From Symbiodinium natans (Eukaryota; Sar; Dinophyceae; Suessiales; Symbiodiniaceae), in the NCBI GenBank assembly GCA_905221605.1, contig CAJNDS010002216.1:208001-272000 (forward strand): a DNA stretch of 64,000 bases. Reading direction: 5' to 3'. The translations under genes were made by a program, and so were the position numbers. Positions 1 to 14,000 of this stretch are shown one piece after another (within the stretch, counting starts at the first letter, position 1; each line of letters opens with the position of its first letter). The notes under the pieces are model-generated. The model was not told the origin of the DNA. It worked only from the letters and a program-made list of their open reading frames with translations, and did no database searches.

Positions 1-109
1 TCCGTGCAATTCTGGTACTTCCCTTGATGTGGTGGATGGACCTTGTGAGCTTGCGTTTCGGAAACCCGAGCCCTAAACCCTAAACTCTAAAATGAAACAG
101 AGAGACATA

Positions 110-228
110 GGAGTAACTCGGAAATAACAATAACAAAGGGTGCCCTTTTTGGTTTAAAGGGGACTCTAAGGGAACCTAAACCGAAAAAAAAGGGGACTGA
201 GCGCCTACTCCGACTCCCAGTCTTCTTT
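110..228. mobile_element. Family B palindromic element
   Basis: GGAGTAACTCGGAAATAAC to CCTACTCCGACTCCCAG, with GGGTGCCCTTTTTGGTTTAA inside. Confidence 0.5.
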
Positions 229-866
229 TCTTGACCGCCAGCCAGTCCAGGAATAGGATCGATACAAAGGGTTTAGGGTCTAGGGTTTAGGGCGTGCTGT
301 GTTGGTAAATAGAAAACTTCCAGCTGCGAAGGCCAACACCGCAGCCAGGCGATCTGCTCTTTGGGGTTTCGTCGGGGCTGTGATGCCCAACTGCCCCATG
401 CATACACCCCGTGAGCCCCTAAATCCCGTCAAGAGGAGTTTTAGGCTTGAGGGGGCTCGGATGCTGCATCACCAGGTGCCCGAACACAAGCGCCCAAAGT
501 CTCGAGGGGAGCGGGCAAAACCTCTCGTCTGTGAATGCGTGGGTGTGGTTCGAGGTTTCTAGGGCTTGCGGTATAAGACAAAAGACATATAAGAATGGAG
601 TATAGTATATTTACATGTGTAGAATAATACATACAAAGTGAAATTGATACAGTCTGAAAACACAATACAACACAATCAGTCTAATGAGTATCAACAATGT
701 ATAGCAAAATAGAAAAATAATTCGATGTGTGCGGATCATAGCCGCGAGAACGGAGGTTTTGGCAGCTGCGCAAAAGGCGGCGATTTTTCAGGCAAACTCG
801 TGGCTCCTGAACAAGCCACATGTTCCATTTTGCTTCGGCACATCGTAGTATCATATGCATATTTCG

Positions 867-1000
867 TGTCGAATGTATATATATATATAATACACAAACA
901 AATATACATACATATATACATATACACATATATATATATATATATATACATATATACGTACATATGTACATACATATGTGTGTGTGTGTGTGTTATGAAA
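867..1000 (+). repeat. TA/CATA/TG microsatellite
   Basis: Compound AT-rich dinucleotide tract ending in TG repeats. Confidence 0.9.
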
Positions 1001-1189
1001 CATTCAATCCTATCTAAGTATCAAGTGTGCCACTCGGTTCTTCTGCCCGAATGCAACGTGCAAAGCCGCTCGCTGGTTGTCTGTTGCCCAGATCTTCCTG
1101 GCACCCCTGACTAGTTCATGGTTGGGATAGAATGAAAAATGTAGATTTATATTCCTTTTCGAGTTTGAGTACCCTTACACAAGTAAAAT

Positions 1190-1285
1190 GCTACCCCACT
1201 ATGACCAAGCTGACTGGTCGATGGGCAGGGAATCGTGCAGAAAACTGCTTCGCGCAGCGTGAAACAGTGTCCCCGGCAGACATCT
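1190..1285 (-). other. 3' flank of B56 copy 1 shared with copy 2
   Basis: About 70 bp around GATGGGCA...GCGCAGCG resembles 34411-34515 downstream of copy 2. It is likely 3' UTR carried along in the duplication. The rest of 230-1800 holds telomere-like arrays, a microsatellite and no gene I can support. Confidence 0.45.
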
Positions 1286-1433
1286 GAGATCCCCAAGACC
1301 TAAACGCACAGTGGGACTAGTTCGTCGCGCCTAAACCCTAAACCCTAACCCCTAAACCCTAAACCCTAAACCCCATAAACCCTGTTTTTAGAAGGTGTTT
1401 TCTTCGAGTCTCTTCAGAGGATTCTCCACCAAG

Positions 1434-1544
1434 TTAGGGTTTAGGGTTTAGGGTTTAGGGTTTAGGGTTTAGGGTTTAGGGTTTAGGGTTTAGGGTTTAG
1501 GGTTTAGGGTTTAGGGTTTAGGGTTTAGGGTTTAGGGTTTAGGG
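1434..1544 (+). repeat. TTTAGGG array
   Basis: About 16 near-perfect TTTAGGG units in the 3' flank of B56 copy 1. Confidence 0.95.
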
Positions 1545-1817
1545 ATGCTACACATGAATTATGTCATATGGTAAGTATGTCGTAGTAGCAGTGTTCTTGA
1601 AAAGGCTGTTGCTGAGACCAACACCTTTAACCTCCGACCCCTCTTGAGCCCTAAACCCTAGGCCGTACTTAGGGTTTAGGGTTTAGGGTTTAGGGTTTAG
1701 GGTTTAGGGTTAATAGACTTCTTCTGGTCTCTAAAACACCTGACCCAAGAAAAAATGTACAAACGCCATAGGCAAGAACGGTCTAGTAAACTCTATGGTA
1801 CTGTCGCCAGGACATAT

Positions 1818-4800
1818 TCACTTCACCTTCGCATCGTGCATCTCCTCGGCGCACATTCACTGACAGGGTTTGGGGTGTAGGGTTTAGGGGTTTAGGGGAG
1901 AGTTTAGAGGTTTAGAAGCCTCTGGGTTTCTGGGTTAGGTCCAAGAAGTCTTGACATGCCATACCTGGGACTCCATTCACACCTACAGATTTTCGGGGTT
2001 TAGGGTTTAGGGTTTGGGGATTTTATGGAGCACACCTTTCCATTGCGACTAAACTGAACTGTAGGTAAATAGCGTCCCCATAAACCCTAAACCGAGCGCA
2101 CCCTCAACCCGACACCCTGCACCCTCAGTAACTAGGATGGCCCTTAAACCCCTGCGAAACAAGATTCCTGAATATGATCCTCTCAAAACCAAAAAGGGCC
2201 CTTAAACCCGTGTTGAAAATATTCCTGAATATGATCCTCTCAAAAGCAGAAAGGGAAAATGCAAGATGTCCCGCTCCCAAAGGCTTACCTAGGCCCTAAA
2301 CCCTAAACCCTAAACCCTAGGCAAGAACATCCACGACTCCTGGAGAACCTGCCACTTTCGCGTTCGCTCCTGGAGACGGTGGGGGGCCCTAAACCCTAAA
2401 CCCTAAACCCTACACCCTAAACCCTAAACCCTAAACCCTAAACCCTAAACCCTACACCCTAAACCCTAAACCCTAAACCCTAAACCCAAAAACCCTAAAC
2501 CCTAAACGAGACTATGGGCCTGGTGCTGCGGCGTAGCAGCTCTAAGACCCACCCAAAACCTCAAACTTCGGGTGCTCCCCCTTATACTACCAAGTCCTTG
2601 AATGGGGACTATAATAGCTGGATTCCCCAGTAACCTAGGAGAAAAAAGGGCACCCTTGTTGGTTTACAGGGGTTTCTATGGGACAAGAACCCAATAAAAG
2701 GGAATAAGGGCACTACTGGGCATCCTAGATAGGGGGTACTATAAAGCCCCTCAGCCTAAAACCCTAAACCCTGAACCCTGAACCCTGAACCCTAAACCCT
2801 AAACCCTAAACCCTAAACCCTAAACCCTAAACCAACCCTCAACCCTAAACTTGCAGAGGATCCACCTCCTAGGGAGCATGAGGTTCCTTCTGCTTAGGGT
2901 TTAGGGTTTAGGGTTTAGGGTTTAGGGTTTAGGGTTTAGGGTTTAGGGTTTAGGGTTTAGGGTTTAGGGTTTAGGGTTTAGGGTTTAGGGTTTAGGGTTT
3001 AGGGTTTAGGGTTTAGGGTTTAGGGTTGACACCCCCAAAGCCCAAAATGTTCTGCTGCAAGTGAGTATGCTCTCTTTATACGGCTTCGGGTAACCCAAAC
3101 ACAAAGAAGAACGCGCTCTCTAAACCCTCAACCCTACCCTTAAACCCTAAACCCCCGAATTTGAAAAAGAAGCAACAAATAGAGACGTAAACAAAGCAAC
3201 GCTCGCAAACAGAAGCTCCCATCGGCTCGCAGTTGAAGAGCCCATGGTTTAGGGTTCAGGGTTAGGGTTCAGGGTTCAGGATTTAGGGTTCAGGGTTTAG
3301 GAGGGAAGGTTTCATTCTTGCACTGCTGCGGAGGCGAGGTCTCGTGGATCATATGGTCACTTCTCTCAAAATCGGGTCCCTTTTGGGTCCTCAAGTAATA
3401 ATGAGGCGCCCACTATCGTTTAGGGAACCCCAAAAGGGAGCTTAATTATGATCTCCAAGAGGACATCGACAAAACACTCAGACTTTTCGAATGAACCTTA
3501 TCTCAACTCACCTCTAGGGTTTAGGGTTTAGGGTTTAGGGTTTATAAACTCCTCGGTCGAGGGTTGAGGGTGACATTCCCCAGCCACCTAAGAATCAAAC
3601 AAAGGCTATCTCTTGCGTAACGCTTTGTTGTTCAGGGTGCCTGACCCCTAGAAAAGGGAACGAGGATGCTAACTGCTGGGCATCCTACTTATCCGTAAAC
3701 CCCAAAAACGTTATTTCCCCTAAAGCCCAAAACCTTAAACCCTGAGACCCTAAAACCTCAAGCCCTGAAACCCCAAAACCTTAAACCTTAAGTCTGAAAG
3801 CACCCTAGAAACCCTAGCCTGGAAACCCTAGAAACCCTAGAATCCCTGGAAACCCTAGAAACCCTAGAAACCCTAGAAACCCTAGAAGCCCTAGAAGCCC
3901 TAGAAGCCCTAGAAGCCCTAGAAGCCCTAGAAGCCCTAGAAGCCCTAGAAACCCTAGAAACCCTAGAAACCCTAAACCAAGACCTACATCCTCGACCCTA
4001 AACCCTAAACCCTAAACCCAAAACCCTAACCTACATCCAGGTTGGCTCCTGCTCACGTCGGCCTTCCTCCTCCTCATCGGCCCGATGCTTGGCCGAACAC
4101 TCGTCGAAGAGCTGAGGGTCGGCCTGTGAGGGGTTTCCGGGGGCTAAAAAACCCCACAAAAATGCCCCAAACCCTAAACCCTAAACCCTACACCCTAAAC
4201 CCTGAACCCTAAACCCTACTCGCAAACCCTCAACTTGGATTTGTGATAGGGATCTCGCGGAGAGCATAGGGTATTTGGGCTTCGGGCCCCCGAAACGGCC
4301 AGCTTCGTTAGGCTTTGGCTTCTGGGGCCTTAGGGGCTGTGGTGGGTTAGATTGGTAGGGTTTAGGGTTTAGGGTTTAGGGTTTAGGGTTTGGGGTTTGG
4401 GGTTTGGGGTTTGGGGTTTGGGGTTTGGAGTTTGGGGTTTGGGGTTTGGGGTTTGGGGTTTGGGGTTTGGGGTTTGGGGTTTGGAGTTTGGGGTTTGGGG
4501 GTTGGGGGTTTAGGGTTTGGGGTGTAGGGTTTAGGGCTCAGGATTCAGGGCCTTCATATTATATGGCCGCAGTTGGGGTGTGTAGGGCTTAAGGCTGTTT
4601 GGTTACATTCGAAACTAGACCCAGGAGTAACCTACTAGTAGGAATACAAGGGGTGCCCTTTTTGGTTTTAAGCGGGCTTTTTAGGGAACCCCAACCCTAA
4701 AAATGGGAATAAGGGCCTACTCCGGGTCCTAGGAAAAATTGGAGATGAAGTCTTCTTGGTCTCTTCTTGTTCTCTGTTGCGCAACTTAGGGTTTAGGGTT

Positions 4801-7800
4801 TAGGGTTTAGGGTTTAGGGTTTAGGGCTTCGGGCAGCTTGGCCCGCCAGTGTTCCCGCTGTGCTGTGCTCCAGTGTTCGTTCCCGTGGGTTGGTGCAGTT
4901 GCTCTTTGTGCTGTAGTCGCGGGCGATCTGTAATTATACTTTGCAAAAGATGCTGGCCCATGCAATGTTTGCTACAAGTTCAAAACCGAATCTACTCATC
5001 TGCTGCAAGCTCATATCATGTCGACAACACCCGGCAAAATTACCCTAGACCCAAGCGTACCCTAGGAACAGAAAAAGGGTGCCCATTCTAGTTTAAAGAG
5101 GCTTCTAAGGGAACCTAAGCCTTCTGAACAAAGGGAATGAATTTCCTACTCTGAGTCCTAGTACCTACTGCTTGCTTAAGGACACCCCCCAAAAAACAAA
5201 TAATTCCTTATAAGGGTAACATAGGGATTATTACTTTTTTAATTCTTTTGTGGTGCTTAAGCAAGTAGTAGGTACCCTGACTGTCTGACAGGAGAGTCCA
5301 GTGCTGGAGCACAGGGCCAAGTTGAGCTCAGCAAGCTGCCAAAGATGCACCAACGATCCGATAGACACCGGCACAAACCTCTAAGGGGGCTTCAGTAGGC
5401 TCTATCGTGCTTAAAAATTTAGGATTGAGGGGGTTTAGGGTTTAGGGTTTAGGGTTTAGGGTTTAGGAAAGGTAACCTTGAAGCTCAACCCCCAACCAGG
5501 GACCACAGCCTCCATTAGCAGCTTGAGTACGTTGAATGTCAAGCCGTGAACCTAGGCAGGTAAGGGTCTACAGTGCGCCCTTGCTTGTGGGGCAGCTGCA
5601 TCGGGGCAACCTATCGGAGGGACGGATGAGGCTGTAGGCTACAAGGGCTTTAGGGTTTAGGGTTTAGGGTTTAAGGCATTTATGGACAAGGGATAAGGCG
5701 CTACGGCGCCGTGGCGCAAGCCCCGGCATCTGAAATGCGATGCCTTAGGAGCACAGCGTTACCCTATTCTAAGCCCTTGTCTTTAACCTGCCGACTGCAG
5801 CATTTGGAGATGAGTTCGGGAGTTTACGGGCTTCTGAAGTCTTAGGAGGTTTAGATTAAGCGCGCCGCTTTTTTCACGAGCTTGGGACTTCCAGCAGGAG
5901 TCTTCAGATTCTAAGGGATTCTAAAATTGGGATTTTAAAGGTCTTGTCGAGGCCTTGGTTTCGAGATTAACTCACAATGACTGTGGTTGTATTGTCTTGT
6001 CTTCTCGCTTTTTGGGTGAGGGGGTGCCTCCCCAGAAACTCCAAAACCCCCTAATTAAGGAATAAACCGTAAATCATATTAGGGTTCCTATGATAATTTA
6101 AGGGATATTCCTGAACTAAGGGGTTTTGGAGTCTCTGGGTCCAGGGCCGGTTTCGGGTAGAGCTGGTATCGGGCTCAAGGCCGAACAGTAATTCGACATG
6201 TGGCTCTGTTTGAGCTGGGCATGCCTCTTGGGCTGCATAAGGGGTTTAGGGTTTAGGGTTTAGGGATCAGGGGCATACAACGATAAAAGCTATATAGGAA
6301 GCTAATTACTCCAGCACCGCACGTATGGCTTTACGGAACTTGGTGTCGAGTTGAGTTTAGGGTTTATGCTTTACCTGGGACTCTCTTGACCTACAGCTTT
6401 ATGGGCTATACCTACTAATTCAGGGGTAACTACTCTTAACCTGTAGGAGAATCACTTAGAAGCCCCTTAAGTGCCCTAATATGGTTACAAGTACAGTTAT
6501 GATTGGTTAATAAGTACCATGAACTTCCAAGTATGGCCTCCACGCTGAGACAGAGCTTCTGAAATCCTGGGCTGCGCGCCGCGCTGTTCCAATGCTGCTT
6601 CGAGTTCTTGTACAGGGCGCCGATGATGATGGGAAACAGCTCCTGCTAGGGTTTAGGGTTTGGGGCTTGGGGTTTAGGGTTTAGGGTTTAGGGTCATTCT
6701 AAAAAAGGCCCGTGAAGCCCTCTGCTTCTTTATCAGTGCTTCGTAGAGAATGAAGGAATCAGAATTAACTCAAACCCAAGATGGGTTTAGGGTTTAGGGT
6801 TTAGGGTTCAGGGTTTAGGGTTTAGGGTTTAGGGTTTAGGGTTGTATATGAAGAAGATCCCAATGTCCTACCTAGTATACTCCACAACCCCAACTACTCC
6901 CTGGCCAATAGAAACACCCCTCAGGAAGCGCTATATGCCTAAACCCTAACCCTAAACCCTAAACCCTAAACCCTAAACCCTAACCCTAAACCCTAAACCC
7001 TAACCCTAAACCCTAAATCGCAATCCCGTAATGAGGTCAGAGTCAGGGCTGGTGTTGGGGGCCGTTGGGTTGCTTAGATGAAGGGTTCAGAGTAAAAGGC
7101 CTTTAATTTGGGTCCCTTTGTATTTAGGGTTAGGGTTTCGGGTTTAGAGTTCGGATCCCTATACACTAAGGGTAAGGAACCTAAACCCTAACCCCTAAAC
7201 CCTGAACCTTGAACCCTAAACCCTAAACCCTGAACCTCAAACCCTAAACCCTAAACCCTAAACCCTAAACCCTAAACCCTAAACCCTAAACCCTGAAATC
7301 TGTGGTGGGCCCGGCGGCATGCTTCACTTTTCCACGTTTCGCAGGTGCGCTATATGTGCATGTTTTCAAGGGACTCAAGGAGGGACCCTTATAAGACACC
7401 TTAGGGTTTAGGGTTTAGGGTTCAGGGTTCAGGGTTCAGGGTTCAGGGTTCAGGGTTTAGGATCTGGGGGTTAATTAGGGGCTACTCAGGTTTTTTAAGG
7501 ACTATATAAGGTACATATAGGGGTTATATGGGGGAATAAGATTAAGGGTCTTTTGTAGGGGTCCCTCCTTATACCCCTGAGATGTTCGTTTCAGGGCCTC
7601 AAGACCGGTACCTTGACCCTCTTGCCAATCAGAAGGAGTTTGCCTGAAATCCTGGGTGCAGTCATCACGAAATAACGATACAATCTGGGACCTGTCTTCG
7701 AAAGATGGCAACCTTGAACCCCAAACCCTAAACCCTATTAGCCTAAACCCTAAACCCTAAACCCTAAACCCTAAACCCTAAACCCTAAACCCTAAACCCT

Positions 7801-8025
7801 AAACCCTTAACCCTTAAACCCTGAACCCTAAACCCTTTGAACAGCCAGGGGAGGAGGGCAAAGCACCTTGCATCGCCAAAGCCATACCAAAACCCTTATG
7901 CATCGGACCAAGGGCCCCAACATCCCAGAAACCCTTCACCCAAACAAGGTGTAGGGTTTAGGGTTTAGGGCGTAGGGCTTAGGGTAATGACCTACCAGTT
8001 GCTTGTAACCCCACCTCCCCCCCCC

Positions 8026-8071
<46 letters not shown>

Positions 8072-11000
8072 GTAATAATAAATATATATATATATACATA
8101 TATACATATATACATATATATATATAAATTATTTTACTTCGAACATCCCCACCCTCTCTTGGTAGAGATACTCTGGCGTTGGGCACTCCATGTACACTCT
8201 GGGGCTGGGCACTCCGGGGACACTCTCGGGTTGGGCACTCCAGGGAGACTCTGGGGCTGGGCACTCCGGGGACACTCTAGACTTGGGTACTCCAGGGATG
8301 CTTTGGGGTTGGGCACTCCAGGGATGAGCGAGGAGTAGACCGGGCGAGGAGAAGAGTTCCGGGCGAGGAGAAGAGTTGAGTTTAAAATCTAACACCGGAG
8401 GGTGGAGAAAAACTGAAAATGTATTCTTTCTTATAAGGGCAATATAGGGAATATTATCTTGCTTTTTCGGGTTCTTGAGCAAAAAGTCGTAGCATAAACC
8501 CTAACTTTGGCCATACAAAGCGGACGGATCCCCGCCCACTTGGATGAGAAGCCTAAACCCTAAACCCTAAACCCTAAACCCTACACCCTACACCCTAAAC
8601 CCTACACCCTACACCCTAAACCCTAAACCCTAAACCCTAAACCCTAAACCCTACGTCACGGGGCGAAAGCGGTAGAAGAAGCTGCGAGGCTCTCGCAGGT
8701 GATATACTGGGTGGATTTGGGTAGCCAAAACCCTAAACCCTAAACCCTAAACCCTAGACCCTAAACCCTAAACCCTAAACCCTATAAACCAAGTTCGCAT
8801 GCACCTATAGATATTCAATACTATGTCGAAATCAACCCCAGGACAGGCCTGACTCCAGGATAGTCGTTCTTAACGGGCATGCCAATCCCTATGCCGAAGT
8901 TACATCCACTAGGTTGCCCAGTAGTGACGACGAAAACAGGCACCTTTTGTGGCTTAAACGGTTTATATGGGATCTAAGCCTATAAAAAAGGGAAGAAGGG
9001 TCGTACTGGGCATCCTAGCTCCAAGGACTCCTCCGAAGGGAGGGCATGAGGTATCCGGTGTAGGGGTTAAGACTGAAGGTTTGCGGTCTGTGAAGTTTGG
9101 ATGCAACATGAACGAGGACCTGGATCTTGTCAAAGTTGATCGGCTGTGGCTGTGGCACTTTGCATAGCCAGAAGGTGGCCTGTGGCCTGTAGACTTGTCA
9201 CACGTCGCCAAAAACTCGGCACCAGAGCATGAATCACAAGTAGTGAGCATGCACCAGCCTAAGCCCAAAAACCCTAAGCCTGCGGCCAATCCCTGTTCTT
9301 GACGACTTGTCAAAGCCCCCTTCATCAGACGGCATCCTACACTGCACCGTGTGCCGTCGAGTGCGAATTGCCCCCAACTTCGTTGGAGTTTCATGTGCCT
9401 TTCTGAGATCACCTGTTGTCACCAATGCGATCTGAAAGGTTGTTGCGCTTAGCTATTGCATGCAACAACATGTCCGCCATGAATGGGCATGTTGATTGAA
9501 TTCCGTTGGGCTTCTGCTGACTCCGGGCACTAGAAACAGAGCCCGTCCGATTAGTTCAGTCTGCAGCTCAGGTCTTTTATTCAGCGTCCGATTTTGAACT
9601 CTCGTTGCGCTAGACCCGGATATCAGCACCCAAGATCTTCCAACTAGTCGGCTACTGATTGGGAATGCCACCTCTGCATATCGCGTGGGTGGCTACGTGA
9701 TCCGTTTACGGCGAGCTCTGCGAATATAGGGGCCTCAGTAACTTAGAATAGGGCTTTGGGGATTATTATTATGTAATCAACCCTAAACCCTAAACCCGAA
9801 ACCCTAAACTCGTGATCGGTTCTCAGGCCGTGTCGAGGACCTTGGGGCCCGCCGCCCGCGTCGGGGGCGACTGTTTGGAACCGTCGGCCTAGATTGCCCA
9901 GTAACCCAGGAAGAAAAAAGGGTTCCCTTTTTAGCTACAAGTGTTTAAACTCCTAAACCCCCCCCCCCCCCCCAAAAAAAAAAAAAAAAGGAATAAGGAT
10001 TATATCAGGATTTAAAAAAGGGTGCCCATTTTTGCTTCAAGTGGTTTATAAGAGAACCTAAACCCCACCCTAAACGCCAAACCCTAAACCCTAAACGCCC
10101 TAAACGCCCTAAACCCTCGAAACCCTAAACCCTAAACCCGAAACTCTAAACCCTAAACCCCCCAAAAGAACGGAAAAAAAGGGTAACCACTGAGCATCCT
10201 AGCGGCTGAAGATCCACGGCGGGCATCATGGCTCTCGCCTTCTTCAAGGCCACAGCGCCTGCACGCTGGGCCTTCGTCACTTGCCTATACTGAACTTGGA
10301 ACGCGATCAAAAACTATAACTTTAGCTGTTTCTTTAGGAATTAAGTGCCCAAAAATCACAAAATCTAGAAGGAAATATAGTGCCCAGAAAACACAAATGA
10401 TTCCCAAGTATCCCTAAGTTGCTCCCCCGTGCTTCGGAGCGCTGGCTGGGATATCGTGCGGTCGGTTTGCTCCCTTGCCATCAAGGCAGAGGACACCGGT
10501 GGTGGCACCGTCGCCATCTTCTCTGGGTGCATCTGGCAACCGCACCCGTTCTCCACGTTCATCTGCAAGCCCTGCACATGCGAGCGTACCATGTCCCGAT
10601 TGCGCCGGGCATTCTGAAACGTTTGCGCGGTGCTGGTGCTGACGCACTTCACACTGGCATAGCCCTTGTGTGGCAAGCAGGTGAAGCCACTCGGCAGGTA
10701 GCCTAGGATGGCCCTTAAAACCCTCTGAAGAATATTCCTGAATCTGATCCTCTTAAACCCAATAACGGGAAATAACAAATGTCCCAAGGGCCTTGCCGAG
10801 AAGATCCGAGAAGCAAAAGCCCTGCTGGAAGCTGGTGGCACGCTGCGGCGTGTAGTCTGGCACATCCTCTGTTCATGGTACTTATTAACCAACTACACCA
10901 GTACTTATAACTATACTTATTCCGTATTTGGGGCACTTAAGGGACTTAAGGGGCGTATAAGTGGGTTATGAGTACAGTTGCAATTGGTTAATAAGTGCCA

Positions 11001-14000
11001 TGAACCTCCAAGCTGGATCAACATCATTCGGTGCCCTGACTTGGGGACGTAGACATGCACTCCCCCTACCCCCTCGCCCTAAACCCTCAACCCTGAACCC
11101 TAAACCCTAAACCCTGAACTCCCTAAACCCCCTAAACCCTAAACCCTAAACCCTAAACCCTAAACCCTAAACCCTAAACCCTAAACCCTAAACCCACTGA
11201 ACCCTAAACCCTAAACCCCTCAAGGAAGGGATCCAGGATTTCGTCGCTGCGGTCGCCCGGCCGAGCCAGTGGTGTGAGCCACAGGCCGTCGATGCCTCTG
11301 CAACCCCTACGACTACTGGGTTTAGGGTTTAGGGTTGAGGGTTGAGGGTTGAGGGTTTAGGGTTTGGGGCCGTTTAGGGTTTAGGGATTGATGACTTGGC
11401 AGCCCAGTGCTGCAACCACATACAATAAGAGCACCCTTTTTGCGGTTGGTGACCTTGGAAGGGAACGAACACCCCCCCCCCCCAAAAAAAAAAAAAAAAA
11501 AAGTAGAGTGTACCACTGGGCTACCTAGATGAGAAATAGAAGGGGTGATTAGTTTAACGTATTCCCAAGTGTGGCTTTAACAAAACAGCAAAAAAGAACT
11601 CCGACTAATTGAGCCAAGATTTGCTCGTGGTACCTTCGGCTGGCGGAGCCACGGTGTCGGCGGATTGCGCCTCAACCCAAGCCACCGTTTCCTCGTCGTC
11701 CGTGTCCGGCCAAGGCAGGTCTTCTGCGGTGCTTTCCTTTTGGGGAACTTCTTGTCGATGTTGTTGTAACATTTGCTTGATGTTGACGGGCTACTTTTTA
11801 GATTTCCTGCTTGAGTCTACCAAAGCGTTTTAAGGGCGCTGTTGTTGTAGTACGCAAAAATGCTCAAGGATGTTCAAGGCTACCTGCTTACTTAGCAGCT
11901 AAGTTTCTGGCCCCTGCTGCTCCCCAAGTGACTCGATGCAGGGTTTCGAGCCAAGCTCGAAATTGACCTCGCTGAGCTCCAAGGACGTGTAGCCGGAGAA
12001 ACTGCGGCTGCGACGGAGAGTGCTCTGCGGGGCAGAAGGCCTGCCATCGAGGTTGAGGAACACCCGCTGCAGGGGAGGAAGGCGCCGTTCCACGAAAGCC
12101 ATCATCGTTGAAATTGTTGTGAGCAAAGCACGGCTACGTGAGAGCTCGGCTATAGACCCTAAAACCCACACCCTGCATGCCCCGACTTCCCGGGTCGAAG
12201 TCTTCGACCATGACCTCGAACGTTTAGGGTTTGGGTATCAGGCTTCGGGCTAAGGATGCGAATCCTGGACACAAACTGGGTCATCTTATTGACCCCTAAA
12301 CCCTAAACCCCAAACCCCAAACCCCAAACCCTAAACCCTAAATTGCACCCTGGAGCCTAAAACCCGGAACACTGAAAGCGTCAGCCTTTAACTTGGGGGC
12401 CCCTGGATTGCAGGAGTAAACCCATCAAAAACCCCCCTCCACAAATCCTTTGCCTGAAGAAGTTGAAGAGGGATCTGGGATTTAGGGCTCTCCAACTGCG
12501 CAGAACTGGGTTTAGGGTTTAGGGTTTAGGGTTTAGGGTTTAGGGTTTAGGGTTTAGGGTTTAGGGTTTAGGGTTTAGGGTTTAGGGTTTAGGGTTTAGG
12601 GTTGTTGGGGATTGAGGCTTTAGGGTTTGAAGATCTGCCATGTTCGACCTCTAAGACTTCGGCGTTTGGACCTTTTTTGGTTACGGGTTCAGGGGGCTCC
12701 CTAAGCCCTCAACCTTGTCAACCTTGACTTGCTGCTGTGCGCCAGAGAGCTTCCCATAGGGTATGCAGAAGGGTTAGACATTTCTTGGCGTCGGAGCTTG
12801 GGGAGTGTAATTAGGGGTTTGGGTTTGGGGCAGGGGGGGGGGGTGGTGGGTGGTGGGGGGTGGGGGGGGGGGGGGGGGGTTTAATGGGGCTTGGTCGCTC
12901 ACGAGATGCTTGATGCCTGGCGGTTCGCGTTGATGAGCTTCACAATGTAATCCTCAGTGCCGTCGCATGCATGCGGGGGGACTTTGGCACAGCAAGCCTT
13001 GACCAGTCGGCGTGACAAAACGCCCTACAGCCCAACAAGGGTGAACCCCATAGCAGCCGTAATGCTCCACTTCAGAGTTTTGCAGGGTCCCAAAAAAAGC
13101 TGAGGGTTTGGGGGATTTAGGGTTTAGGGTTGAGGGTTTGGGGCTTTAGGGTTTTGGGTTGACACCCCTCTCCTGTCTTTTGCGGACGGGCATCGGTGTT
13201 CCAGAAGAACAAGGTCCTCTCGGCCACCTGCATCAAGTGTCACTCACGACGAAGCCTCTACATCCTAAGCCCTCCCACACCAAAGCATCTGATACAACTA
13301 AGCCCGAAACCCCAAATTAACCTAGACCGCAAGCCAACACCCCTAAACTCCTAAACCAGGCGAACAAACCTATCCCCCTCAAATCCCGAACCCCTGCAGT
13401 TAGGGTTTAGGGTTTAGCGTTTGGGGTTTAGGGTTTCGGGTTTGCTTAGAGTTTAGGGTTTGGGGCCTGCGAGAGAGAACCCACGACTTGCCTGGAAGTG
13501 AGGGCAGGTGATGCACAGGGCAAGGCGACGGAAGAGGACATCCTGAGCCACAAAAAACTACCTGGGACTCTATTTACCTACAGTAGGGTTTAGGGTTTAG
13601 GGTTTGGGGTTTAGGGTTCAGGGTTCCGGGTTTAGGGTACTCGACACAAGAGTACCCTAGGCAGAGGGTGTCATTTTTGTTTCAAAGGGGCTTATAAGGT
13701 AACCTGAAACCTAAAGCAACAGAATGAGGGCCTACTCTGGGTCCTAGGAAAGTCTTTTGCAAGGCTGTAAGGGTTTTCATTCCGCGGCCCTAGGGCCCAA
13801 GGGCTTCCACCTTGCAACCCTAAGCCGTAAACATCAAATCCTAACTTTAGGGTTTAGGGTTTAGGGTTTAGGGTTTAGGGTTTAGGGTGACGGACTAGGT
13901 CTTTGAACTGGTCACCACACGTGCATGCTTTCCCTTGGCGTGCGTAGGCGTGCGTATTAGAGCAGAAGGGAATTAACATTGCCTTTTCCACTCCTTCTGT

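Noticed and set aside
3830-3975. CRISPR-like array
   Set aside because: The units are 9 bp with no spacers; it is a simple tandem repeat.
4404-4592. Plus-strand ORF rich in Gly-Phe-Trp
   Set aside because: It is the GGGTTTG array read in frame.
8134-8482. Proline-rich repeat protein at 8.1-8.5 kb
   Set aside because: All similar frames come from a minisatellite.
8963-9412. 149-codon minus-strand ORF
   Set aside because: It runs through a family D element at its end and shows no conserved or structured features.
10365-10892. Single 175-codon ORF as the gene at 10.4-10.9 kb
   Set aside because: It reads through two introner elements in frame by chance; removing them at their flanking repeats gives a longer consistent frame with neighbouring exons.
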